Source: Nocardioides sp. (GTDB taxonomy: Bacteria; Actinomycetota; Actinomycetes; Propionibacteriales; Nocardioidaceae). From it: a stretch of 64,000 nucleotides of DNA. Under the pieces are notes generated by a model. It saw only the letters and a program-made list of their open reading frames with translations. It ran no database searches and had not been told where the DNA came from. The position numbers were made by a program, and so were the translations under genes. The stretch spans positions 62,001 to 126,000 of the forward strand of contig NZ_JASLGR010000026.1 in assembly GCF_030150155.1 (NCBI RefSeq), read 5' to 3'. Shown one piece after another: positions 34,417-41,697 of the stretch (positions are counted from its first letter, which is position 1; each line of letters opens with the position of its first letter).

Positions 34417-34698
34417 ATGACTGATTATCGGATTGTCTGTACCGAGCAGACCAACTGTCAGCGCGGCGGTCACATTGTGGGCGTGGGCACTGGCGGGGAC
34501 CAGGGTTGGGACCGTCGTTGGACTGTCGCCCAGGTTTGGGCCGCCATGCGAAACGGCGACCAGTTCTACACTTTCGGCGGCGGGAAGTGGGCGCGGGTGG
34601 AGGCATACAACTGCGGGTGCCAGCAGGGCTCCCTTAGGTCTACTGCCGATGCCACTCTTGCGAACAATTTGGACAGGCTGAACCTCTGCCGGATCTGA
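34417..34698 (+). CDS. DUF3892 family protein
   Basis: A 93-residue protein with the DUF3892 pattern: YRIVCTEQ near the start, HIVGVGTGG, the WDRRWTVAQVWAAMRNGDQFYTFGGGKWARVEAY centre, a CGC pair, and a C-terminal LANNLDRLNLCRI. Function unknown. GGAAGG seven nt before ATG gives a clear ribosome-binding site. Codon use is less GC-biased than the window average and the gene is enclosed by the 200-bp direct repeats, so it was probably acquired with that segment. A 10-bp stem terminator follows. Confidence 0.82.
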   Translation: MTDYRIVCTEQTNCQRGGHIVGVGTGGDQGWDRRWTVAQVWAAMRNGDQFYTFGGGKWARVEAYNCGCQQGSLRSTADATLANNLDRLNLCRI

Positions 34699-34705
34699 CG
34701 ACTGC

Positions 34706-34740
34706 GTCCTTCCCCTGCTCGGTTCGGGTAGGGGAAGGAC
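34706..34740 (+). terminator. Terminator of the DUF3892 gene
   Basis: GTCCTTCCCC and GGGGAAGGAC form a perfect 10-bp stem with a 15-base loop, eight bases after the stop. Confidence 0.7.
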
Positions 34741-34857
34741 GCCCCTCGGGGTCTCCTCGGCATCCGTGCGGAAGCGCTCGATACCCTGAGTAGAGACGGC
34801 GGGGAGGCCCTGTGGGGTGGACTCTCGCCAACGCCGGGTCGTGGGTAGTTTGACCTC

Positions 34858-35007
34858 GTGGGTGCCCTCGTTGCGCTTTTAATTGCATCGACGGTGGTCG
34901 GGCGGAGCGTACCCACCACGCTCCGACCTGTGCGAATGGCACGACGTGGTCAGCCGTCTACGCGTCGCAGCGCGAAGGTGGAGCGGGTCACGCGGCTGCT
35001 CGACTGA
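34858..35007 (+). CDS. Possible 49-residue protein fused to the copy A tail
   Basis: From GTG 34858 a short frame reads GALVALLIASTVVGRS, a potential membrane helix, then a basic stretch, and runs in frame into the SAKVERVTRLLD tail of the thiamine-binding gene inside the right copy of the 200-bp repeat. TAGTTT lies six nt upstream of the GTG, the window's leaderless layout. No homologue is recognised and it may be a chance frame made by the rearrangement. Confidence 0.3.
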   Translation: MGALVALLIASTVVGRSVPTTLRPVRMARRGQPSTRRSAKVERVTRLLD

Positions 35008-35168
35008 TCACCCAGGTCGTCGTCTCGTCGCTGCGTCCCCCCAGAAACTCCCGTACGCCGGCCACGGCCCGCCGCACTGACGGATCGGTCGACTCCTCGG
35101 CGGTCCTGGCCCCGGCGACGTAGTGCCCCAGCCCGTGGGCGGCCAGCGGGGTGGTGAGGCCGTCGCCG
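34969..35168 (+). repeat. 200-bp direct repeat, right copy
   Basis: Second copy of 33592-33791. Here the hydrolase C-terminus belongs to the intact gene, while the thiamine-binding tail is the orphan part, the mirror image of the left copy. Confidence 0.95.
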
Positions 35169-36124
35169 AACCGCAGTGTGGTCTGCGGCGCGCTGCCGCG
35201 GGCCCCGGGGGTGGAGCGTCCGGGGGTGCCGTCGAGGCCGGGGACGGGGTCGCCGGTGTGCTCCAGGGCGATCAGGCCGGTGGTCGGTGGGGGAGGGCGG
35301 TCGCCGATCGGGGAGCCGGCGGTGACCACCTGGCTGATCGTGAACGGCCCCCGGTGGCGGGCCATCTCGGCGGCCACCATGCCGCCCTGGCTGTGGCCGA
35401 CGAGGAGGACGGGGTCGCGCGGCCCGACGCCGGCCGCCGTCATCGCCTCGACGATCCCGGCCTCGTAGGTGGTCGGGGCACCGAGACGGATCGAGGCGTT
35501 TGCCGGCCAGCTGCGCACGGCGCCGCGGTCGAACGCGTCGGTCCCGGGGAGGTAGACCACGAACCGCCGTCGGCCGTCGGCGCCGGTGATGGCCTGGATC
35601 TGGATGGTCCCGTCCGGCATCCGGTTCACCGTGTCGAGGCGGAGCAGCAGGTCGCTGAGCCGGTGCGGTCCGGTCTCGCCCCGCACGGTCCCGGTCAGGG
35701 CGAGCGAGGGCACCCCCTCGGTGCCGGCATAGGTGCCGAGCAGGGCGCGGCCGGGCGCTCCTGCGTCCAGGGCCTGGATCGCCGCGCCGGCGACACTCTC
35801 GGCGAGCGGAAGCCCGGCCGCGACCGCGTCGTCGGCGGCCAGCATCAGTTGCTGGGCGCTGATCAGGGCGGCGGCGGTGGCCCGGAGCGCGACGGCCTGG
35901 GCGATCAGTCCGGTCGGTCCCACGGTCGCGAACCCCAGCGCCGCCAGCGCGGCCGTCGCCGATCCGGGCGAGAGCGCGTAGGTCGCCGTCACGGCGGCCT
36001 CGGCGAGCTGGTGTCGCGCGGCGCGGCGCAGCAGGTCGTCGCTGAGGTGGTCGAGTCGTGCGGTCATCGTCCGCACCTCCCACTGCGCGATCAGGTAGTC
36101 CGACGTCGGTCCGAGGTCGGCCAT
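34988..36124 (-). CDS. Alpha/beta hydrolase with helical N-terminal domain
   Basis: A 378-residue protein. Residues 1-130 are helical and Ala-rich (LIAQWEVRTMTARLDHL ... SAQQLMLAADDAVAAGLP), as in WXG100-partnered proteins; residues 150-370 are an alpha/beta hydrolase with FVVYLPGTDAF and the nucleophile Ser in LLVGHSQGGMVAAEMA, plus a late conserved HGLGHYV. It resembles lipase-like domains of secreted ESX substrates. No signal peptide. ATG 36124 overlaps the stop of a WXG100-like gene, so the two are translated together. Confidence 0.75.
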   Translation of the reverse strand: MADLGPTSDYLIAQWEVRTMTARLDHLSDDLLRRAARHQLAEAAVTATYALSPGSATAALAALGFATVGPTGLIAQAVALRATAAALISAQQLMLAADDAVAAGLPLAESVAGAAIQALDAGAPGRALLGTYAGTEGVPSLALTGTVRGETGPHRLSDLLLRLDTVNRMPDGTIQIQAITGADGRRRFVVYLPGTDAFDRGAVRSWPANASIRLGAPTTYEAGIVEAMTAAGVGPRDPVLLVGHSQGGMVAAEMARHRGPFTISQVVTAGSPIGDRPPPPTTGLIALEHTGDPVPGLDGTPGRSTPGARGSAPQTTLRFGDGLTTPLAAHGLGHYVAGARTAEESTDPSVRRAVAGVREFLGGRSDETTTWVISRAAA

Positions 36125-36453
36125 CACGGCACCAGCGCGTGGGCCAGGTGACCGATCCCGCTGACGACGTCCCCGGCGACCGAGGCCACCTGCTGGGCCG
36201 CGGTCAGGGTGGCGGCGCACGAGACGCTGTGCTGCTCCAGGGCGATGGCGGCCGCCTCGAGCTGCCGCGCGCCGAGCAGCAGCATCCGGACGTGTCCGGC
36301 CGCGGCACGCTCGAACGCCTCGGCGGTGGCACCGCTCCACGTCGATGCCGCGACCCGGGCACGTAGGGCGTGGGCCTCGGTGCGGCAGTGCTCGGCCGAC
36401 GTACGCAGGGAGTGGACGTGGTGGTCGAGATCGACCAGGTCGGCGGGGCTCAT
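36124..36453 (-). CDS. WXG100-like small protein
   Basis: A 109-residue helical-hairpin protein with the W-x-G turn (AASTWSGATAEAFERAAAG, about residues 36-54) between two amphipathic helices. This fits the ESAT-6/WXG100 superfamily of type VII secretion substrates and chaperones. It directly precedes and overlaps the hydrolase, suggesting that it escorts or pairs with that protein's helical N-terminus. ATG 36453 is the start that gives the normal family length. Confidence 0.7.
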   Translation of the reverse strand: MSPADLVDLDHHVHSLRTSAEHCRTEAHALRARVAASTWSGATAEAFERAAAGHVRMLLLGARQLEAAAIALEQHSVSCAATLTAAQQVASVAGDVVSGIGHLAHALVP

Positions 36454-36546
36454 CCGAGCACGATCCCCCGGTGCGGGGTCGGGCGCACCTGCCGTCGGGC
36501 GCGCTGTGGATAACGGGCGCGATCCACTGGCCTCTACGTTTCTCGT

Positions 36547-36567
36547 GGAAATGATTTCCGGCGGAAA
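36547..36567. promoter_or_regulatory. Overlapping palindromes, probable MarR operator
   Basis: GGAAA-TGA-TTTCC (36547-36559) and TTTCCG-G-CGGAAA (36555-36567) share an arm and occupy the -35 to -15 region of the MarR promoter, whose -10 is TATGCT at 36571-36576. Spacing and symmetry are right for autorepression. Confidence 0.6.
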
Positions 36568-36582
36568 GAGTATGCTGGAGTG

Positions 36583-37044
36583 ATGCCGACCGAGGACCTT
36601 CCCCACATCCAGCGCACGTCGATGGCCTACCTGACGGCGACCGTGGCGCGACGGGTCCTGGTGCGCCTGACCGAGGTGATGGCGGCCGAGGGCCTGACCC
36701 GCAACCACTTCACCCTGCTCTCGGCCCTGGCCGAGTTCGGGCCGGTGTCGCAGAGCGAGCTCGCCCGCCGCACCGGCCTCAACGCCGGCCACCTGGTCGG
36801 CTTCCTCGATGACCTGGAGGGGATCGGCGCCCTGCAGCGGCGGCCCGACCCCGCCGACCGGCGGCGCAACGCGGTCGAGCTGACCGCTCAGGGCGACGAG
36901 CTGGTCGCCCGAGCCACGGCGGCGGAGCGGCACAACGAGGAGGTCGCCTTCGGTGCGCTGTCGGCGAGCGAGCAGGAGACCCTGCGCGCCCTGCTGACCA
37001 AGGTCCTCGACCACCCCGTCGCGTCCGAGAAGACCCCCGAGTGA
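36583..37044 (+). CDS. MarR-family regulator of the FUSC exporter
   Basis: A 153-residue winged-helix regulator: HFTLLSALAEFGPVSQSELARRTGLNAGHLVGFLDDLEGIGALQRRPDPADRRRNAVELT contains the recognition helix and the DRR wing of MarR. ATG 36583 is six nt after the -10 box TATGCT; GTG 36580 is an alternative. Two palindromes cover its promoter. It overlaps the exporter gene by four bases, so the pair is one operon, probably induced by an aromatic compound. Confidence 0.88.
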   Translation: MPTEDLPHIQRTSMAYLTATVARRVLVRLTEVMAAEGLTRNHFTLLSALAEFGPVSQSELARRTGLNAGHLVGFLDDLEGIGALQRRPDPADRRRNAVELTAQGDELVARATAAERHNEEVAFGALSASEQETLRALLTKVLDHPVASEKTPE

Positions 37045-38066
37045 ACCGACACCTTCGCCTGATCGGGCGCGCCATCGTCGCCGTCGCCCCGCCGAGCCCG
37101 GCCGGTGGGGTCGCGCTCCGGGCGAGCTTCTGCATGGCCGTGCCCCTGATCGCGCTCTTCGCCACCGACCACCTGGAGTGGGCGCTGTACGCCGGCTTCG
37201 GCGCGTTCGCCGCCGTCTACGGGCGCCACGCCACCTACGCGCACCGGCTCTGGAGCCAGCTCGTCGCCGGTGGCGTGCTGGTCACCGTGATGCTGATCGG
37301 CACCCTGGTCTCCTTCCTCGACGCGCCCGCGCCGGTGCGGATCGTGGTGCTCGCCCTGGTCGCGACCGGCGTCAACCTGATCTCCGTCGCGATGGCGTGG
37401 GCGCCGCCGGGGCCGATCTTCGCCGTCTTCGCCTGCGGGGCCTGCCTGTCGATCCCCGCCGCCGGATCGGCGTTCCCGGCCGTGGTCGCGATCGGCGGCG
37501 GGACGGTCCTGCTGACCGCGGTGGTCACCGTCGCCCTGGCGTGCCGACGTGTGCCGTGGCGCCGGGCGACCGCGTTCGAGCTGACCTGGGCGGCGACGCC
37601 GTACGGCGCACGGCGCTCGGTCCTGATGGGCGCCTCGGCCCTGATCGCGGGGTTCGCCGCCCACCTGGTGGTGCACGAGCGCTGGTACTGGGCGAGCATC
37701 GCCGCAGTGGCCGCCGTCACCGGCACCGACACCCACTCCCGACTGGCCCGGGGCGCGCAGCGCTTCCTGGGCACCGCGGGTGGCGTCGTACTCGCCGCAG
37801 CGCTCTTCTCCCTCGACGGACCACCGGTGCTGCTGCTCGGCGTCGCGATCGTGTGCCAGGGCGTGATCGAGCTGATCGTGCTGCGCAACTACGCGATCGC
37901 GATGACCCTGATCACCCTGGTCGCGCTGTCGATGGTGCAGCTCTCCGCGCCCGGCCCGACCGGCGCCCTGGTCGGCGACCGGCTGCTGGAGACCCTGATC
38001 GGGGTAGCCGTCGGGATGGTCCTCAGCCTCGGTCTCGGGCTGGTCGTGCGGCGCCGCGCCGCCTGA
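37041..38066 (+). CDS. FUSC/aromatic acid exporter-type membrane protein
   Basis: A 341-residue protein with two bundles of membrane helices and a two-fold internal repeat, as in the FUSC/AaeB group (ASFCMAVPLIALFATDHLEWALYAGFGAFAAVYGR in the first half; FAAHLVVHERWYWASIAAVAAVTGTDTHSRLARGAQRFLGTAGG in the second). Family members export aromatic carboxylic acids or form envelope complexes. GTGA overlap with the MarR gene. Confidence 0.8.
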   Translation: MNRHLRLIGRAIVAVAPPSPAGGVALRASFCMAVPLIALFATDHLEWALYAGFGAFAAVYGRHATYAHRLWSQLVAGGVLVTVMLIGTLVSFLDAPAPVRIVVLALVATGVNLISVAMAWAPPGPIFAVFACGACLSIPAAGSAFPAVVAIGGGTVLLTAVVTVALACRRVPWRRATAFELTWAATPYGARRSVLMGASALIAGFAAHLVVHERWYWASIAAVAAVTGTDTHSRLARGAQRFLGTAGGVVLAAALFSLDGPPVLLLGVAIVCQGVIELIVLRNYAIAMTLITLVALSMVQLSAPGPTGALVGDRLLETLIGVAVGMVLSLGLGLVVRRRAA

Positions 38067-38074
38067 GCCGGATC

Positions 38075-39253
38075 TCAGCCGATGTACGTCGCCAACGCGT
38101 CCAGTCCGCCGGCGATCTCGGCCGGGTCGCCGGCGAAGGAGAGCCGCACGAACCGGTGACCCTCGGCGGTGTCGAAGTCGACACCGGGGGCGACGGCGAC
38201 GCCGGTGTCGGCGAGCAGCCGGTGCGACCAGGCCATCGTGTCGTCGGTCAGGTGGCCGACGTCGGCCCAGACGTAGAACGCCCCGTCGGCCGGGGCCAGT
38301 CGGGTGATCCCCATGCCGTGCAGCCGCTCCAGCATCACCAGCCGGTTGGCCGCGTAGCGCGCCACATGGCCGTCGAGCTCGGCCCGGGACTCCGCGGTGA
38401 ACGCCTGCACCGCCGCCCGCTGGCCCAGCGTCGGCGGGCAGATCGTGAAGTTGCCGGTCAGCACCTCCACCGAGCGGCGCAGGTGGGCCGGCGCCAGCAT
38501 CCAGCCCAGCCGCCAGCCGGTCATGGAGAAGTACTTCGAGAAGGAGCCGAAGACGACCGGGCGGCGCGAGGTGCCCCAGGCGGTCCGGGAGAGCCGCTCG
38601 CCGCCGGTGGAGTACTCCAGGCCGTGGTAGATCTCGTCGCTGATCAGCTGGACGCCGTGCTCCTCGCACCACGCCGTCAGGGTGGCGAGCTCCTCGGGCA
38701 TCAGCATCGTGCCGGTCGGGTTCGCCGCCGAGGCCAGCAGCAGCCCCTTGAGGCCCGGGACCGTGGCGAGCTGCTCGACGGTCGGCTGGAAGCGCGTCTC
38801 GGGGCCGGTCTCCAGCTCCACGACGGTGCAGCCCAGCGCGGCCAGGACGTTGCGGTAGCAGGCGTAGTTGGGCCGGGCCATCGCCACCACGTCGCCGGGC
38901 TCGAACGCGGCCAGGAAGGCCAGCAGGAAGCCGCCGGAGGCTCCGGTGGTGACCACCACGTCGTCGGGGTCGACCGTGACGTCGTACCAGCGCCCGTAGT
39001 GACCGGCGATCGCCTCACGCAGCTCGGGGATCCCGACCGCGGGGGTGTAGCCCAGCGGGTCGCCGGCCTCCAGCAGCCGGACCGCCTCGGCGCGCACCGG
39101 CACCGGGGCACCGGTGGCGGGCTGGCCCGAGTGCAGCGCGAAGACCGGAGCACCGGTCGCAGCCCGCCGCGTCGCCGCCTCGATCATGTCCATCACATGG
39201 AACGGCGGCACGTTCGCGCGCTGTGCGGCTGCCCACCGCTCGGCCATCTGCAT
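38075..39253 (-). CDS. Class I/II aminotransferase
   Basis: A 392-residue PLP enzyme of fold type I. SGQPATGAP, TTGASGGFLLAF, the ANPTGTML segment, SDEIYHGLEY and FGSFSKYFSMTGWRLGW (with the PLP-binding Lys) are all present, and FVRLSFAG carries the substrate-carboxylate Arg. Similar to aspartate/alanine-type transaminases; the amino acid is not evident. ATG 39253 lies seven nt downstream of TAGGGT, so leaderless; ATG 39247 is an alternative. Confidence 0.88.
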   Translation of the reverse strand: MQMAERWAAAQRANVPPFHVMDMIEAATRRAATGAPVFALHSGQPATGAPVPVRAEAVRLLEAGDPLGYTPAVGIPELREAIAGHYGRWYDVTVDPDDVVVTTGASGGFLLAFLAAFEPGDVVAMARPNYACYRNVLAALGCTVVELETGPETRFQPTVEQLATVPGLKGLLLASAANPTGTMLMPEELATLTAWCEEHGVQLISDEIYHGLEYSTGGERLSRTAWGTSRRPVVFGSFSKYFSMTGWRLGWMLAPAHLRRSVEVLTGNFTICPPTLGQRAAVQAFTAESRAELDGHVARYAANRLVMLERLHGMGITRLAPADGAFYVWADVGHLTDDTMAWSHRLLADTGVAVAPGVDFDTAEGHRFVRLSFAGDPAEIAGGLDALATYIG

Positions 39254-39312
39254 AAGGCAGACCCTAAAGCGACCGATAGGATTGAGCCCCGCCACCCCAC
39301 GAAAGCGGTGAG

Positions 39313-40824
39313 ATGACCTTCGACGTCGAACAGCTCGACCACTTCGTGCTGATCGGGTCAGCGGTCACGCTCTTCGCGATCCTGGCGGTGCGCTTCTCCT
39401 CGCGCACGGGGCTGCCGACGCTGCTGGTCTACCTCCTGATGGGGGTCCTGCTCGGCGAGGCAGTGATCGGGATCGACTTCTCCGACGCCGCGCTCGCGCA
39501 CGCCCTGGGCTTCGCCGCGCTGGCCCTGATCCTGGCCGAAGGCGGTCTCACCACCGCCTGGCACGAGGTCAGATCCTCGATGCGGCTGGGCGCGACACTG
39601 GCGCTGCTCGGCGTCGCGATCACCGTCACCGTGGTCGCCGTCGCCAGCCACTACCTGCTCGACCTGAACTGGCAGCTCGCCGTGCTGCTGGGTGCGGTGA
39701 CCGCCCCGACCGACGCCGCCGCGGTCTTCTCCGTACTGCGGGTGGTGCCGCTGCCACGGCGGATCACCGGCCCACTTGAGGCCGAGTCGGGGCTCAACGA
39801 TGCCCCCACGGTCGTGCTGGTCACCCTGATCTCGACCGGCGCCGTGCACGAGCACCCGCTGTGGATGGTCGGCGGGATCATCGTCTACGAGCTCGCGGTC
39901 GGCACCGTGATCGGTCTGGCCGTCGGCTTCGGCGGGGCCTGGCTGATGCGCCGGGTCGCCCTGCCCGCCTCGGGCCTCTACCCGCTGGCCGTGCTGGCGC
40001 TCACCTTCCTCGCCTACGGCGGGGGCGCGGCCGTCCACGCCTCCGGATTCGCCGCCGTGTACGTCGCCGCCCTCGTGCTCGGCAACGCCGACCTGCCGCA
40101 CCGGGGCGCCACCCGCTCCTTCGCCGAGGGCCTGGCCTGGCTGGCCCAGATCGGCCTCTTCATCATGCTCGGACTGCTCGCCTCGCCCGGCCGTCTGACC
40201 TGGAACGTCGTCGGCCTGGCCCTGGTCGCCGGACTGATCCTCACCTTCGTCGCCCGGCCGCTCTCCGTGCTCGCCTCCACCGCACTGAAACGGATGTCGT
40301 GGGCCGACCGGGCCTTCCTCTCCTGGGCGGGTCTGCGCGGAGCGGTGCCGGTCGTGCTGATGACGATCCCGCTCGCCGAGGGCGTGCCGGGGTCGCTGCG
40401 GCTCTTCGACATCGTCTTCGTGATGGTCGTGGTCTACACACTGCTGACCGCGCCCTCGCTGCCGTGGGTGGCGCGGCTGCTCGGCGTCGCCACCCCGACC
40501 GACCCCCGTGCCCTGGAACTCGAGGTAGCGCCCCTGGAACGGCTCGCCGCCGACCTGGTCCAGATCGCCATCACCCCGGAGTCACGGATGCACGGCGTCG
40601 AGGTCGGCGAGCTCCGGCTTCCCCAGGGCGCCTCGGTCTCTCTGGTGGTGCGCGAGGGGAAGATCATGGTCCCCGAACGGCGTACGGCGTTGCGGCACGG
40701 CGACGAGCTGCTGATCGTCACCCCACGCTCGCAACGGGAGGCCACCGAACGTCGGTTGCGCCAGGTCAGCCGATACGGGCGCCTGGCCCGCTGGGTCGCC
40801 GATCGGCCTCGACCGACCGGCTGA
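39313..40824 (+). CDS. Cation/proton antiporter, NhaP2/CvrA type
   Basis: A 503-residue antiporter: twelve or so membrane helices with TGLPTLLVYLLMGVLLGE, LILAEGGLTTAW and GAVTAPTDAAAVFSVLR...ESGLNDAPTVVLV, the conserved ion-site segments of CPA1/2 exchangers, then SWAGLRGAVPVVLMTIPLA. The C-terminal 95 residues form a TrkA-C domain (LPQGASVSLVVREGKIMVPERRTALRHGDELLIVT) that can bind a regulatory ligand. K+/H+ antiport is the usual role for this architecture. Confidence 0.88.
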   Translation: MTFDVEQLDHFVLIGSAVTLFAILAVRFSSRTGLPTLLVYLLMGVLLGEAVIGIDFSDAALAHALGFAALALILAEGGLTTAWHEVRSSMRLGATLALLGVAITVTVVAVASHYLLDLNWQLAVLLGAVTAPTDAAAVFSVLRVVPLPRRITGPLEAESGLNDAPTVVLVTLISTGAVHEHPLWMVGGIIVYELAVGTVIGLAVGFGGAWLMRRVALPASGLYPLAVLALTFLAYGGGAAVHASGFAAVYVAALVLGNADLPHRGATRSFAEGLAWLAQIGLFIMLGLLASPGRLTWNVVGLALVAGLILTFVARPLSVLASTALKRMSWADRAFLSWAGLRGAVPVVLMTIPLAEGVPGSLRLFDIVFVMVVVYTLLTAPSLPWVARLLGVATPTDPRALELEVAPLERLAADLVQIAITPESRMHGVEVGELRLPQGASVSLVVREGKIMVPERRTALRHGDELLIVTPRSQREATERRLRQVSRYGRLARWVADRPRPTG

Positions 40825-40827
40825 GCG

Positions 40828-41334
40828 TTACGACAGCGGCGAGCAGATCGTGGTCTCGGTGGTCGCGGTGACCTGCGCCTTGCCGGTGCCCACGGTGCCG
40901 AACTTGTCGCCCACGACGACGACCACGCCGACCTCGGTGACCGACTTCTGCACCACCTTCGCCCCGGGCAGGCGGGAGGCGACCAGCTTCACCGCCGGGC
41001 TGGCCGGGTCGTCGGTCCAGATCTGGACGTTGGCCACGGCGGTCTTGGCGACGGAGGCCGAGGTGCCGGCGTGGAAGCCCTGGTCGGTGAAGGCGGTCAG
41101 GGTGCGGCTGGCCAGTCCGGAGCGCTTGCCGGCGTTGAGCACGCTGACCGTCACCATCTCCGGCGTGACCGTCTCACCCTTGTGGATGGAGGTCTCCGAG
41201 CAGACCGTCTTCTCCGTCAGCGACGGGAACGGCTTCGTCATCGTGTGCCACCCCCACGTCGCCGCGAGGACCAGGCAGACCAGCAGGACGCCGATGGTGA
41301 GCGCCGTACGCGCGAACGAGGACATGCTGCTCAT
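40828..41334 (-). CDS. LytR C-terminal domain protein
   Basis: A 168-residue protein with one N-terminal membrane anchor (residues 8-27) and an extracytoplasmic LytR_C domain (VTVSVLNAGKRSGLASRTLTAFTDQGFHAGTSASVAKT ... KVVQKSVTEVGVVVVVGDKF). The domain is common in actinobacterial envelope proteins; its role is unclear. It ends three bases from the convergent antiporter gene. TAACGT about eight nt upstream of ATG fits a near-leaderless start. Confidence 0.82.
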   Translation of the reverse strand: MSSMSSFARTALTIGVLLVCLVLAATWGWHTMTKPFPSLTEKTVCSETSIHKGETVTPEMVTVSVLNAGKRSGLASRTLTAFTDQGFHAGTSASVAKTAVANVQIWTDDPASPAVKLVASRLPGAKVVQKSVTEVGVVVVVGDKFGTVGTGKAQVTATTETTICSPLS

Positions 41335-41361
41335 GGAGTCGTACGTTAGCCGGAAGGCCGC

Positions 41362-41652
41362 TCAGAGGGAGTGGACCCGGGCGTGCAGGACGTGGCGCTG
41401 CTGGAGCGCCGCGCGCAGGGCGCGATGCAGGCCGTCCTCCAGGTAGAGGTCGCCCTGCCACTCCACGACGTGGGCGAACAGGTCGCCGTAGAACGTCGAG
41501 TCGTCGTCGAGCAGGCTGGTCAGGTGCAGCGTGTCCTTGGTGGTCACGAGCTCGTCGAGCCGGACCTGGCGCGGGGGGATCTCGGCCCACTCTTTGAGGG
41601 TGAGGCCGTGGGCCGGATAGGGCCGTTCCTCGCCGACGCGCTTGAAGATCAC
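41362..41652 (-). CDS. Small conserved actinobacterial protein (VapB-like by name)
   Basis: A 96-residue cytoplasmic protein: IFKRVGEERPYPAHG at the start, LDELVTTKDTLHLTSLLDDDSTFYGDLFAHVVEWQGDLYLEDGLHRALRAALQQR in the core. Similar sequences are widespread in actinobacteria and are sometimes labelled VapB-family antitoxins, but there is no VapC-like PIN toxin beside it, so the antitoxin label is doubtful. GTG 41652 follows TACAGT at six nt (leaderless). Same strand as the LytR_C gene, 27 bp upstream of it. Confidence 0.75.
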   Translation of the reverse strand: MIFKRVGEERPYPAHGLTLKEWAEIPPRQVRLDELVTTKDTLHLTSLLDDDSTFYGDLFAHVVEWQGDLYLEDGLHRALRAALQQRHVLHARVHSL

Positions 41653-41697
41653 GGTTCGACTGTAACAACGCCTGGTTGCCGCGCTTAGGCTCTGCAC

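Noticed and set aside
32640..35168. Insertion sequence or integrase behind the rearrangements
   Set aside because: No transposase, integrase or terminal inverted repeats can be seen; the joints are microhomologies and long direct repeats.
41362..41652. Toxin-antitoxin pair with the VapB-like protein
   Set aside because: No PIN-domain or other toxin-like frame adjoins it; the neighbours are a LytR_C protein and a HerA-like ATPase.
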